Origin: Schistosoma haematobium
Taxonomy: Eukaryota; Platyhelminthes; Trematoda; Strigeidida; Schistosomatidae
DNA length: 64,000 bases
Direction of reading: 5' to 3'
Assembly (NCBI RefSeq): GCF_000699445.3
Contig: NC_067195.1
Location: 58,565,591 to 58,629,590 of the forward strand
The notes under the pieces were generated by a model. It was not told the DNA's origin. It made no database searches and saw only the letters and a program-made list of their open reading frames with translations. Position numbers and translations under genes: made by a program. Shown one piece after another: positions 1 to 15,100 of the stretch. Position 1 is the first letter of the stretch. Every line of letters begins with the position of its first letter.

Positions 1-605
<605 letters not shown>

Positions 606-955
606 TCTACTATTCTTAATGGCCAATGAAATGTTCAGTTAACTCATACGCTTATACCATTCGATTACAGTAAATTAAAGTATAATGTATAAATTGTGAT
701 CTCTTCATTAAGACCTATCACGTTTGATGCAAAAAAATGATGACTTTTCTAAATTGTCATTTATTCGATGTTGCTCTATAGAAAAATACACACTATTTCT
801 AAATATTTACTATGACATAGTACTGAGAGAGATGTCGAATCGTAACGATAAGAAGTAATTAAAAAGTGATGTTAAAATTTGTTTTGGAAAACCTCATAGT
901 AAAATACCAAAGAAAAAAGCATTCGAAATGTTTTAACTGAAACAAATAAACCTAC
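606..955. other. TRRAP intron, nothing recognised
   Basis: AT-rich intron sequence left of exon 42. No exon-like stretch or repeat recognised. Confidence 0.5.
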
Positions 956-1192
956 TTTATGTAATTCATTTAGCCCTTTAATTTGTGATTCGATAAGGAC
1001 TTTGAATTCGTTAATTTGAAGTGGATCACATGATTGTTGAGTGGTAGTTTGTTCGTGGGTCAAACCATCAATTGATATTTCATTTATTGAAACATTAGGT
1101 AATTTCGAAAAATAATTGAAAATGTTATTGAAGCATTGAGCATTTATGGACAACACTGGTGGAGCGGTTGTATCCACATCGCACAACAGTAC
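956..1192 (-). CDS. TRRAP: TRRAP exon 42 (last in window)
   Basis: 79 codons, phase 0, GTAGGT donor. It continues the previous exon into VLLCDVDTTAPPVLS, at the place of vertebrate LLAVCEKSTPIG. The following exon must be left of the window. Confidence 0.8.
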
Positions 1193-1560
1193 CTAAGAGT
1201 AGAAAAATATATCAAAAAGGAAAGAAAATGTCAGTTAGATCAAACATCCTACTGAAATAGCCGACGTTCAATATTCGCAGTGGGAAACATAAGAAAAGAT
1301 TACTGTGAAAGAGGCTAAGTAGGAGCTCATCAATAGAGTTAAACATGATAGCCAAAATATTTCAATTTTCAGGATGAAAGAATGAAATAATGTAACTAGT
1401 TATAATTTAAATTACAAGATCTGTAGTTATATACTTAAAAGCATAAAGCATTTGGAAAGAGAAACAAAATAAAAATAGACTTGCTATTGATAACAAGTTT
1501 CACCACCGATTGAGTGAAGAAAAACATTATTACATTACATGTACATGAAAACAGGATATG

Positions 1561-1608
<48 letters not shown>

Positions 1609-4600
1609 AGAGAGAGAGAGAGAGAGAAAAAAAGAAGAGAAAATCAGAATGAGTAAATAACTTACGTCTAAAAATACAGATAGCCAAAATCCATCACGAA
1701 AATGAGCTTCATCCCAAGTGTTGGAAACAAGAAGAAATAATAGTCGGACTAATAGGGAAGCACAAGAATAATTTGGTGAAATTGACTGATCAGCAGATAA
1801 AATTTCTTTGTCAGAATAAGAATCAATCGGATCAGTTGATGATGATAAAGGAATATTTTCATTATTGCAATTTGATACATTAACATCTATTCTACGTGAA
1901 TAACTATTAGTTGGATAACGGATTTGAGATGCTTCCAAATACAATGAAATGAAACGTTCATTAATATCAGGAAATGGTGATATAAGGCCACAACAAAATG
2001 CTTGTTCCAATTTCATATAAAGATCATGATTTTTAAATACACTTGTACTGGCATAAACCTATGAAAAGAAGTTAGAATGTAGCGAAAATATTAACGGGAG
2101 AATAAAAAAACAAATGAAACAATGGAATCTAAGTAAATATATATATATGTATATATATGTTTTCCACAAAGTAAAGAAATATCTTGCAGTTTTGCATTAG
2201 GAATTGACATTAGCTAAACCAACATTGAGAATCAGGAAGCATTGGACAGTCGCTATATCCCATTATGAGACTCCTCAGCAGTGTACACACAAAACTGTAT
2301 TTAAGATCAAACTAAAGACTTTCCAAACTGGCAACGAGGGCTCAACCTTCAAATCACTGAATTGGAATCAAATCCAACAATTTCTACAACACTTACCTAA
2401 ATAGAAGAAAGAAACTAATGTATATCTGAGTACAGAAAGAAAAACAATAAAAGAATAGTAACAAAAACGAATTTTTTTCTTGCATATTCTCGTTATTTGT
2501 TAACAAGTTCGATAAAATTAACAAACAGAACAAAAGCTAACGTAATATCACATATGATCAAAACTGATTACTGTGACTGACTGAAATGATGAAACAGTAT
2601 TAGTAAAATTGTTTACAGATTAGATCATTTAGAAAGTGATACCAAAATATCTGTACAAAAGTCAGGTACTAGGAAAACTATGAAATACAAATTTTTGTAC
2701 TTTATACTTTACAACAATTAGACAGGAATTAAATAAAACTAGAAAACGAGCAAGATGGGTTACATAATAATTGTACAACTAACCTAAAGCAGTCAAACCA
2801 GTTTTAAGAAACAGATCAGTGTAACTCACACACAATCAACACAAGAGTATTTGTTGAGATGGGTGAAAATATGAAAAATAAATGAAGCTTTGTGGTGTAC
2901 ATGTAAAGTGATAATGTCTCATAAACTTTTGATTTATTTAACTGTCAATAGGTTTACCTTTGAAAATATACTTCTAATATCGTATAGGTTTCTGTACTGT
3001 GTTTACAATTTTAAATTACAGTACATGATGTAATCACATAAATTAAAGCACAGATATCAAATAGGTAACAAATAAAAATGCAATAATAAAGACAAGTCAA
3101 CATGAAAAGTAAAACTTAATAGGTAAAATTTAGGTTTTAAGCACATGAAATATCCATCCATTAGAAATCAATTAGTCAAACAAAAAAAACAACCTACATC
3201 GTACACGCATTCAAGAATTTCTCTGGCAACATCAGGTGAATTGTCAATCCAACGTGGATAAGCTTGCCAAAGTCTATAGAAAAAGTTGACTTTTTCACGA
3301 GCTGTTGGAGCGAAATGTTCTTCTGATTTCGGTACATTTATCCAATCACGTAAAACTTGTAAAACAGCACAGAATAAACGAGGATCGCGCGCTCTATCCA
3401 TAATTAAACATAAATCTGGACCAAAGATAGTTTTACGCATTTCATGACTAACAACATTCAACCGTGACTTGATCATTTCAAGACCCATAATTAGTAAGTC
3501 AGTAAGCTCTGTTAAAATAATATACAAATAATCATTATTATAACAATTAAATTATGAAAGCAATATGACAACATTAGATATAAAATTAATGAATATTTTA
3601 AGGGTTTTCTGTATGATCCTTCAATATTATACACTGCTTCAACAGTAACCTGTGCAAAACTACGAAAAGAGGGATTGAAAAATATTGAAAGGGACTAATA
3701 CCCATCCAAATTTTGTTTGTTCAGTTAATTATGCTGTCTCAATAACATTCTAATACACTATAGATTGGGCTTTGATTATTGAGTTGATGAAAACTTCGTT
3801 ACATCAAGTAATGTCTATGAACGAAACCAAAGGATAAAAAGATAGGTTAATTTCATTCATTAAAAATCAACTTCAAACATTAGTAAATAAAAATTATACA
3901 TTTTTTAAGTCGAACTTCATATATTGTAACTGAAATTTTCAATACATATAACTATGGTTACAACAAGTGAAGTAAATCAAGCTCAGATACAAATGAATTA
4001 ACAACAAAATGTGAATATTTCAATACAGTGATAAATCTACTAATCGTAACGATAATTAAAAGTGAATTAAAAGTTGTTATCATTCATACAGAAGGAGGGA
4101 TATGATAAGTTATCAGTATAATAAAGTAAGTAAATTACGTTTAAAACAATTGAAAAACTTATGACTCAATAGTTTAAGTACATAACTTTGAGTAGTAGTG
4201 TAGTAACATTTAGTCAGAAGTATACATTAATCTACTACCAAGCTAAACCAAACATAACCATTCGATTAGGTGCTTGTAAACAAAATAATAAATATAGCTA
4301 CTTTGTAGACACTTTATTACTTAAAACAATCAATATATCCTACACATTACATCTATACACACAATATACAAACAGATCACTAATTTTTTCAGATTTATTC
4401 ATTTATAGATAACATTATACTTCAAGATGGGCCAGGACAAATCAGCGGGAAAAACATTTTTCTCCCGGACAATTTCGTTAAGTGGATCTGTATAAGAGAT
4501 AATAATATGATTATAGTCTATGAAAAATAGTACGGGATCGCATCATAAGGAGCTCGAAAATTCCAACTATCCAAAGTAGGTAATGTATGGATGAAAAGCA

Positions 4601-7600
4601 TTTCCGTACTTCATATAGATGAGAAAGGTGAGAGGGAAAACGAAAAAAACATCTGTTCAGAATTCTCAAATATCCCTCTCTAGAAGCATAGGAAAAAGTT
4701 GAAAAAGTTCTATCCAATCAACGTTGAAAAGAAGTTTCACAGAAATGGCTAAAAGAATGAAGGATTATGTGTCACGCCTTACTTAAGATGTTACCATATA
4801 TAGGACGTGATCAAAAGTTTCTAGAAGATTCAAGTCATCGGAATATTTATAAATAAACTTGATGTTTTGCACACAGATCAACCTTGTAGTAGAGCTTTTA
4901 GCCATATTTCGCATATTTTCTCAATTGTTCAAGTTCACAAGTACAAATAATCTGGGGATACAGGAAGCGGTTAGGAAGTCAGTAACCGGAGAATTCTACA
5001 TTGTGTTATGGATGCTGAGGAATAATGTGCTAATCATTATCATGTTAAGTCTAATGATGTCCTTGAACGTTAAATGAACATTTCCTATTGGCCGTTATTT
5101 ATTTCACTCGTTAAATATTGTACAGAGGTTGTTTTCTATTTTTATGGTACGATGTGGTCTGTTTGGTTAGTATATAAATAGAGTATGTTTGAAATATGAT
5201 TCATAACTCAGAGGCTGTGACTTGCGTTCTAGGCTCAACTGGCTGGACTAGACAGGGAAGCGGGACCAATCGGGACTCTAGGTCGTCCGTACGTGTTTTA
5301 CGTGTCACTGTAATCGATCGATATAAACGCTGTTTATCATAACTGTGCAATCCACACGTTACAACATATTGCAACAATGATAATTACTTAATACTTACTA
5401 AAAAAATCAAACTTTGTAACCAAAACTAAACTTTTTTATTAAAATCGGAATTATGAGAAAATTACTTACGTGCTGATGTACCAGATTCTTGAGCATTAGA
5501 ATTACAATTCGGTGTAACTAAATCTTGTATAAGACGATTAACAAGTTTAACTAGTTGTACAATACATCGATCAACAAATGCATGTGGATTAGACTGAACT
5601 TGTGTTGATGTGAACAGAAGAAATGCCGACTGTAATCGTGTTAATAAAGTTGCTTTAGAAACACTAGAAAAGTAATTAGTACGTAATATGATTTGACAGT
5701 CATATATAGGTATTGAAAGTAGTGATACTGTATAAATGTCAATTAAAATAGCTAATTTATTCATAACCATAACCCATAGCCAAATCTAGTCGATTTTTCT
5801 ACATATAATACGTTACTTTTCTTAATAAAAATTAAATACAATTCACATAAAACAACTCTAATTCATACTTTTGAAAAATCCATACTTAACATTGTAACAC
5901 GAGTGAAACACTTTCCTCCGTGGTTGCATTGGTAACCCTATTTATAATCGATAACACTGGCATTTAGTTATTTCAGTTCGTCAGTCAGTTAGTGATACGC
6001 TGCGTAGAAGCTGATACATATGAGCATCAATTCAGTGAGATAAAATTATTTGAAGACAAGTACTAACAGTATTTACAGTGATAGAACCGACTACATGTAA
6101 CAAAGAAAAATAAGATCTCAGGACTCAGGTTCTGAACGATAGCAAAGATTAAATGCCCCAGAGCCAGTGTGAACAATTTTGAGCCATTTCATTCTAAGTT
6201 TCTAACCATTGGTTACGATAATCACACCAACATCAACAACATAAGTTGCACCTATTAATATGGAGAAATCCAACTGTCAGTTACTTCATGGACTGAATCC
6301 ACGTTTTCGTTAAACCACTTCTAGTTTTCTTCAAACATACTGCGACACTAGACAACCACATCCGTGCAGAAACGTGGTGATTGGTTACACTTAACACATG
6401 TAGTAGCCACCTCAGTTGATCAAATATTCATCACCACATCAGTCGATTTGCCATCTCTCTTTACCTGGTACCCATTGCCTTACTTCAGTAATGCTTACTC
6501 GATGATTCCAAAATACATAGGCACTGATTCAAAGACACCTATGATCGAATACTAGTAACTTACGAATATCCAATCAACCCAGTCGAATGCTTCACTTCAT
6601 ATTATTAATTCGGAAAAATTTCCAGATATAATTTCCTTTATTACATTTTTCATTTATATTTGAACGAAACCGTTTTCTTAGTATGCAGTTTTACTACGGT
6701 TTATATTATTATGTCAATTTTCTACTCCACTCCATTTGATAGACATATTTGTATGCCTGAAGTTCCATAGAAAGAAATTAATAACTGAATATGTAAAATT
6801 ACATGTAAAAATAATTATAAATAAAGATAGTTATTTAATGCATTACTTTTCACTAAACATTGTGAATGAATCTTGTATTGCTTTTAAAACTGTTGAATAA
6901 ATATCATATAATTCAGGATAAGCAGTAACTTTCTGACGATGTGATGCTTCAGCTGGATAACGTTCAAGCATAGCACGTATAAGACCAGCACAAGAACGAA
7001 TTAAACGAACATTAGTCAATTGTCGTGTTAATACATTACATAATCCAACACTGAAATGTTTCACATTGATTAATAAAGTTGGGCTTTCCTATAATAAAAA
7101 AGAAAACATTTGACAAATGCAGTTAGTGGTTTATTAAACTTCGAAGGCTCTGAGAATAATCAGGAAGTCTTAAATAAGTAACATATTTTTAACATTCAAA
7201 TGAGTAGAAAAATAGATTTTCTGACTTTTCGTGACTCAGTTTAAGCCGCTTCTTTAGAGAATAAATAACCAAATCAAAATTTTGACTTTAATATTTATTC
7301 TCTGAAGAAGTGGCTTACACTGAGTCACGAAACGCCGAAAAATCTAATTTTTCTACTCATATGGACATTACAAATATATTATTTAGTTATAGCAATCTAC
7401 CCAATGCTAAACTTTTTCGAAATTATCAAGTCAAACCTTGGTAATGAAACCTACAATCAGGAAGTCTATATAAGTAAATGTATCTCTGAATATAGAATAT
7501 TGAAAAACTAGTACCATGATTAAGAACATGTAAATAACGTACCAAAGTTGAGAACAAGACACGAAGAACCTCCAAAGTCATTAATAAACTGGTGGCTTGT

Positions 7601-9064
7601 GTTGCACCAAGAGCACTAGTAGATGATGCATTTGCGTGGGGTCCAGAGGGAGTAGACGTCGGTGTAGTGTTTGATGTCCCACTCATGTGTATTCCGTGTG
7701 TATTGAGACTATTAGCTGGAACTCCTCCAGATGGTGTACTCGACATCGAGTGTGAAGACGATGAATCGTCCGGAGAGAAATAACGGTCAATAAATGCAAG
7801 TCTAAGTTCACAGGTTTCACCACCCCATACATCAGAGCGAAGAGCGAATTCTAGTTGAGCTAGCGTTCGGGATACAGACTGTTCAGACAAACTTCCACTT
7901 TGACTAGCGTCAATAGCCTAAAAATTGCGAAAATTATCAGGTGTATCATTGGTATCTACAAATATATACCTTAGAAAATGATTCCTATTCATTGAAATAC
8001 GCTTCCTATGATATACACCTACACAGAATGCTATGATCTACCGATTTTGAATATCATTAAAAAGTTTCGTACCACCAACTATTCACTGAGTTCAGAATTG
8101 CCACTTAACAGATTGATAAATTAGGAGATCCGATATTTACCATTTCAAACTAATCAGGAGCTAAAAGAACGAAGCATTGGTATTTGAAGCGATGGGTATT
8201 GTGTTCAAGTCTTAGTGTAAAAATCAGCACTCAGATACATGTATATCTAACTGATGAGTCCAAAATATAACAAAAGCTCTCCCGCAATTTATCCATTCTA
8301 ATGAATATATTGTTGCATTGTAAAATTAGTTAATCCAAGTTCAATAATATCTGAATATATTACAGAAACAATATCATAAAACTTACTTGACAGGCGAAGC
8401 GAATTAAAAGATTTACAAGTTGATCACGCTGGGGCTTATCAATAGGAGAGTTGGTTGGTTCAGTCTAGAATGAATTTTTAGGAAATACACGATCGAATGT
8501 TAGTAACAAAAATACAGTAATAAAGTTTATGTAAACCGTGAATGGCTATGTGTTTTTGTGGTCAACATCATACCACTGAATTTTAATATAGTAATATGTT
8601 GTTTTTCACCATTTGGCCATCGTGAGACTGCGTTTTTGATGAAGACAGACATCTAAATAAAGCATAACAAACCGAAACTTTTAACACTAAGCTAACAAGT
8701 GGTGCGTTAAAACTTCCGTTTTAATGCCCTGTGCATCAATACAGACTTTTAGAGGATAGATTATAGGTTTGTAAACAAAGATTCGATAAATAATCAGGCA
8801 CATAACAGGACTTACATTTATCAAAATAATGACAATAATTAAACACCCTGCAATTCGTAAAGTAGTAATCCAAACCTAGTAATCTATAAAAGTATATTTT
8901 TCTTCATGTTGACTTAAGAATTATTGAATATAAATGAACTGCTAAACACAGATGTGTGTAATTAATTTTGATTTTCTGCACTCTACATCTGAAACCAAAG
9001 TTGGTGGAAAGGTCAAGTTGCAATCTCCAACCTATTGGTTGATATTACGATACATTGAAAATTT

Positions 9065-9139
<75 letters not shown>

Positions 9140-12100
9140 TTACTTTAGCTGAAGTTTGGATATTCAAATTCTCTGTTAATGATGAATTATTATTATCTCC
9201 TGGATTTAAATCATCAGTTATCTCCTTTGAATAATTCTCAGTTATTTCACGGCGACACCGAACATCCCATTGAGCTGTAGTATAGATCATATCTAAAGCT
9301 AATCGACGTTGTTCAAGGGGTAACTAAAACATAATGTGGAACGAAAAGCTCATTATAAGTAAATAACCATAACATGCCATTGTGATCAGTAATACAAACA
9401 TTTTTATATTTTTACGTCGGTGTAAATCATTAACTTGAGACGATGGATATTTGAATCAGGTTCTAAGTTTGCTTTTGACTTACTGACTGTAAATCAAAAA
9501 TTCAGAACAACTAAAAATGTAACTAGGGTACATTTACTAAACTTTGAAACATTTTTTTTGTAAAATAATGTTACTGTTCGACTGTCTAAATTAAAGCAGT
9601 TGAGAAAGTGTTTCACACTAGAACATGTTACAAAATTTAGCACCTTAATAATCGGAGATTTCCATTTGTCATAGTATAATCAGTAAAAAGTAAATCACAT
9701 TTTCAATACCAGTACTCCAACACCTCTATATGATTTTTGGTTGAGATCATGAATTAATTGATGTTAGACCACCGTTGGAAACCTGGAAGCACTGGACGGC
9801 CGTTTCGTCCCAGTATGGGACTCCTCAGCAGTGCGCATCCACGATCCCGCACCCCGCGGATTCGAACACAGGACCTACAGGCTTCGCGCATGAGCACTTA
9901 ACCATTAGACCACTGAGCCGGCATCCAATGGTGTTAGGTGTCTAACATCAACCAATCCACGAAATTGCGCGACCATCAAAAACTTAACAATGTCCACAAC
10001 CCCCATACTGATAATTAACATGTGCTCACTAGTGACTAGCTTCGTGAGGGAATTCTCGGAGTTCTAGTGAGAAGTCGTGACCAGTGGAGCTAATCCGTGT
10101 CGGGTAGAGACAGGTATCTACCTCAGTACAATGGAAGGTGGTTGCGCAATTTCGTGGATTGGTTGATGTTAGACACCTAACACCATTGGATGCCGGCTCA
10201 GTGGTCTAATGGTTAAGTGCTCAGGCGCGAAGCCAGTAGGTCCTGTGTTCGAATCCCGCGGGGTGCGAGATCGTGGATGCGCACTGCTGAGGAGTCCCAT
10301 ACTAGGACGAAACGGCCGTCCAGTGCTTCCAGGTTTCCAACGGTGGTCTAACATCAATTAATTCATGATCTCAACCAAAAACTTAACAATCTCCACAACC
10401 CCCATACCTCTATATGAGTTGTGTGAATTATTGAAATAGAATAATCAGTAAAGGAACTTATACAACAGAAATTCTGAAATAACTAGTTAAAATCCATAAA
10501 GTTAGATTTCAAATAAAAAGAAAACTGTGAACATAGTTTACTCACCTGTTGAACAGAAAGTCGAGATATAATGAGTATAATATGAGGTAATATTTGATGA
10601 CGTATTGGATAATACAAATCTGAATGTCGAACAATTATTCCTCTTTAACAGCGAAAAACAAAAAAAGTTGAGTAACAAAAAACAAGTGATATTTACAAAT
10701 AAACTACCTAGAATGTGAAAATTTAAAAGAGGAGAACGAAAGAATACGTAAAGATAAATAACAAATATCAAAAATCTATGATTTCCAAAGCATAAAATTG
10801 TAATCAGTAGTATAGCTAAATAAAAAATATGTACATGACTAATGTGACCAATGAAAACAAACTGGTGAATCAGTCGTAGGATAGTAAGAACCTGATCAAA
10901 TGTGTATTGATCTATTATTCTGTCGTATAGTATCAGCATAAAGAGATGAAATTATCATAATGAACGCCAAAATAATACAGATAATAGTAGTATCAGTGAA
11001 AGTAACAAATAGAACATTACAGATAGATGATATGATTCAATCAAGAAAAGAATAAAGTTGTTGAATAAATACTTATCCGTCAACAATCGATTATAGGTAA
11101 CAAAGAACAAAGCACATACTTGCATCACTTCATATCGTCACATTAGCACCGCAGGATTGAAATGGTCAGGATAGGCATATACGAACAATGCTGTTAAGGC
11201 ACATATGATCGAATACTAGTAATCTATGGATACCATTTATATTCACAATTATAAATAATTGAACATCTAGACAATTGTTCAAGGGAAAGTTAGTGTATTC
11301 AGTTTAAAGCTATAACTTATTTTGAAAGCTATTAGCACTATTCAGTTGCTTAAACCGAATTTCCGATCTGAGTTTTAAAATCTAAGAGTTTTTAGGCTTA
11401 AATCATTGGGCTCTACAACATACAATCGTGTTCAGTAAACAACTGATAATTGTATATCTAACGCAAAATCTGCTAAGAAATACTACGAATATCACCGAGA
11501 CAAACACAAGTATAGTTTCAATTACGATGAATCAATAAGTATATGGCCATACACAAAGATACTAGAAGAAATTCATGTATAATCAATTATCACAGTGCTT
11601 GAAAATAACGATTCAAATAACAGAGGGGAAATACAATTTCTTAAGGTTCCAAATACATTAAGAAATAGGTACCAACAAGTAGAGGTAGATTTGTGTTAAT
11701 TTACAGAATTTCAAATAGTATTATCATTATCAAGAAACTGGTTGAGTATATAATCAACAATTTTGTTGCTTCAATTTTTACTCAAACTGTTTGTATGAGA
11801 ATTTATAATACAATCCAGTTAGTGTGGATCTTGAATCTGACAGTTGACCCAACTGAGAAAACATTAATTATAGACAACTAGAACTTCAGAAAAATAAAGT
11901 TCACCGATATGATAACTATTTTTACATGTATACTCCTTCATATTTATTTCGTAACAACCTAAACATTATCAAAGTGAATAACCTCGAATCTTCAAAATCA
12001 AAATATTTTTAGGTGGATTCATAAATACATCTTACAGATTTAGTGAAAATGGTTTTCATAGCCTATAGTTTTAAACTATAAAAAGAAGACCATCTTTGGA

Positions 12101-15100
12101 GAATAATAATTGTATACCCATTAGTGTCTAGTGGCTTCAAGATTCATTTCCCAAATTTTTGATGAGAAATGATCAGTGAAGTTAATCAGGCGAAAAGTAG
12201 GACAGTCACTTGTCAACGAAATTGACTAAGGATTGTGATATATCACTAAGTAACTAAAATTTAAAATGTAGACCACTGGATTTTGGCTTAGTTCTTTAAG
12301 CGTATTTAGGTTAAATCTCATTTGAAGCCGTGAATGAGCAGTTCTGAGAGTATCGAACTATCACACAACAGTAATCCAGTAATCCTTAAGTTTGATGATA
12401 TGCTAATTTGTGGTTACAAATAATTTCTCTACAAAAACTGTCTACAAACTATAAAAATACTCCTACAAAACACCAGAGTAAATAAACCAGTGAAAACTGA
12501 CACCAGGAAGAAAGTTAAAGAAGAACAACTTACAGAATATGAACACACGATTGAATACCATGATCTTCTAGCATAATTTTTTTGTTGCCAACGCAAGTGC
12601 TTTCTAAAATACGAAAAGTAATCAAAAACATTGCAGTTCTTTCGAAAATAATTATTTCACAGTTACGACTATATTCAGTTTCAAGACTGCCTACGGTAAT
12701 TAATAATTGCGAACGACTGGTATATTCTTTTAACATGTGAATGGATCTATACGGACTTAACAGACCTAATAACTGCCACACAGTACTTCAACAATAATAT
12801 CCAAAGCGACTGAAGATAAAGACAAGTCAGGAAAAGAAGAAAAGCGAGACATTTAAGACAGTAAATTTGAAGTATAACAATATCATATTTATAGCAGCAG
12901 AAAATGATCTTGAAACAGTAAAATTAGTAAACTAAGCGTGAGGACAACCAATCAAATAACAGCAGAGGTCATTGAGAAAATATGAATCAACGTTTGAAAT
13001 TGAAATAATTAATGAAAACAAACAAAAGTACTGCACCATCAGAAGGTTGTTACAGTAAGTGTATCCTAGCATTCATTACGTAGAAAATTTTCAAAGTAAA
13101 CAACAACAACAATTTTTATAGTTTAAAAACCAGGGTTCATTTTAGAATAACTATTATACTTTTTACTACCTCAAGAGGAGTGACAGTTAATGATAAGCGT
13201 TACTGTTGCAAAACTCTTGTATACTGATTTACTACTGTGAAAACAATATTCCGACTGTATTCCAATGAAAATGAAAATAACTAAACAATCAACTTAAATT
13301 TATTACAATCTGTATTGGATGATTAAATAGTTTTAAATAATATCTAACTTAACAGTTATTTGAAACAAAAACGTTCATCGTCAGCTGTCATTTTCAAAGA
13401 TTGAAAATAATACTTCAGTAAAGATCATTCATACTATGAAATTAAAAACTATGGAAAATGAGGAATTATGAAAAGCAGTTTATCAATCCCCTTCCTCACC
13501 TCTTCCCCGATCTCGAAGAAACTCATAAATAGTATAAACAGATAACCAATATATGTATTACATTAAACACTTTATTAGTTAATGCAGGGGACAGTATAAC
13601 TCTAGAATTTAACAAATGTTACTTTCAATTATGCTTCAATTGATCTTACATGAATATAATATCGTCCTCGCTTAGTTGAGATGGTTTGTTTCTATCATAA
13701 TAAATAAATTATGTCTTTATAACTACTTATCAAAATACAACAAAGATTGAGAACGAACGCTATATAAAAGTATTCCCTCCGTCTGTTTTTTTACCTGGTC
13801 TTCAGGTCCCTGTATCCAGGCTGGAATTAGAATATCCAATGCAGGATTAACAATTTTCTTTGTTTCTGTATGTGCGCCTTTTGCTAAACATTGAAACACT
13901 TGTACAGTAGCTGTACGTAACACATTGAATTTTGCAATTAAATGGGATAATAATTGAAGACCAGTATATTTTTCTTGAAGATCCACAGCAGTTAAACTAC
14001 TTGTTAAACAAGGACGGGCAAACTCAGTGAATTTACGAAGGCGATAACTTTGGTCACTGAAAAACGTAAAAAGACAAAAAGTACTAATCATATACTATGT
14101 TATTGGTTCACTTACAAAAAATAGAGTACACGTACCCTTGGAATGCATTTGTAATACATATTTCATGAAGTAAGTTTGTAAGTTATTTCATTAGCTTAAT
14201 AATTAATGGATAAGTATTAATGATTATTTGACGTTAACAGTCGTTATAAATTTAATAATCTAGTGACATTATATTTTAGGTATGATGATCATGTAGTTGC
14301 ATCGAATCTACTTAAACCCCTCCGAACATCTAGCTTTTTAACAAAAATTACTTCATTAACAGCGGTGGAAACTACGGTGCCTTTTAGTTCTATTCACATA
14401 ACGTAGAAAAAGAGACAACACAAAAGAATTAACATTGAACTGTCCGAGTAAACATTAATTTCTTTTGTTCTGCTTGGATATATAATACAAAGATATTTAT
14501 TGATCAGAAAGTCCCTTAATTCATGAAGGAGGACAGGAGTGACTTTATCAGTATATTAATTCTGTTTACATTAATTTCTTGTCAATATAATGATGATAAC
14601 ATTAGACTGACTTAGCAAACATTTATTCTAATTACACATCAAGCAAAAGAATACGAAATGAGATAAATCACCTTTGATCTCGTCAGAAGAACTGATGCAG
14701 AAACAAAATTAACTGAGTTTACCATACTAGTAATAAACATATAATTACTGTTACATCTTGGAATTTCCCATAAATAGTGTTTTGAGTTAATCTCAAGACC
14801 AGTGGAAATGCAGTTTCTTCAGAACGTCACTTATCAAGCAAACGTTTATGTACTTGGTGGTCATCCAGACTGTTGGTATGATGGTTATTAATACTGCCCA
14901 GCATATGGTGGTGCATTATACAAAATCCGTGACTTACTAGTTAAAAGCAAAATGCTTTAATGACTAAACTGCCGCTCTACCTTTTACTTAGAGAGTTTGT
15001 TTAGCAGGATGAAATAGTCAAAATAAACTGCTTACCAAGCACTTCCCATGTGAACATAATTCGGTGTATGATAAACAAATAAACTAGCCATTTGGTAATA

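Noticed and set aside
7515..7542. Longer version of exon 37 ending at donor 7514
   Set aside because: Wrong phase for exon 38; the donor at 7542 fits phase and vertebrate alignment.
9069..9138. CRISPR-like or satellite array
   Set aside because: Simple TA dinucleotide without spacers; eukaryotic intron.
12604..12781. Long minus-strand ORF extending exon 33 upstream
   Set aside because: No similarity to TRRAP; a good acceptor cuts it at 12604 and the ORF frame depends on the homopolymer error.
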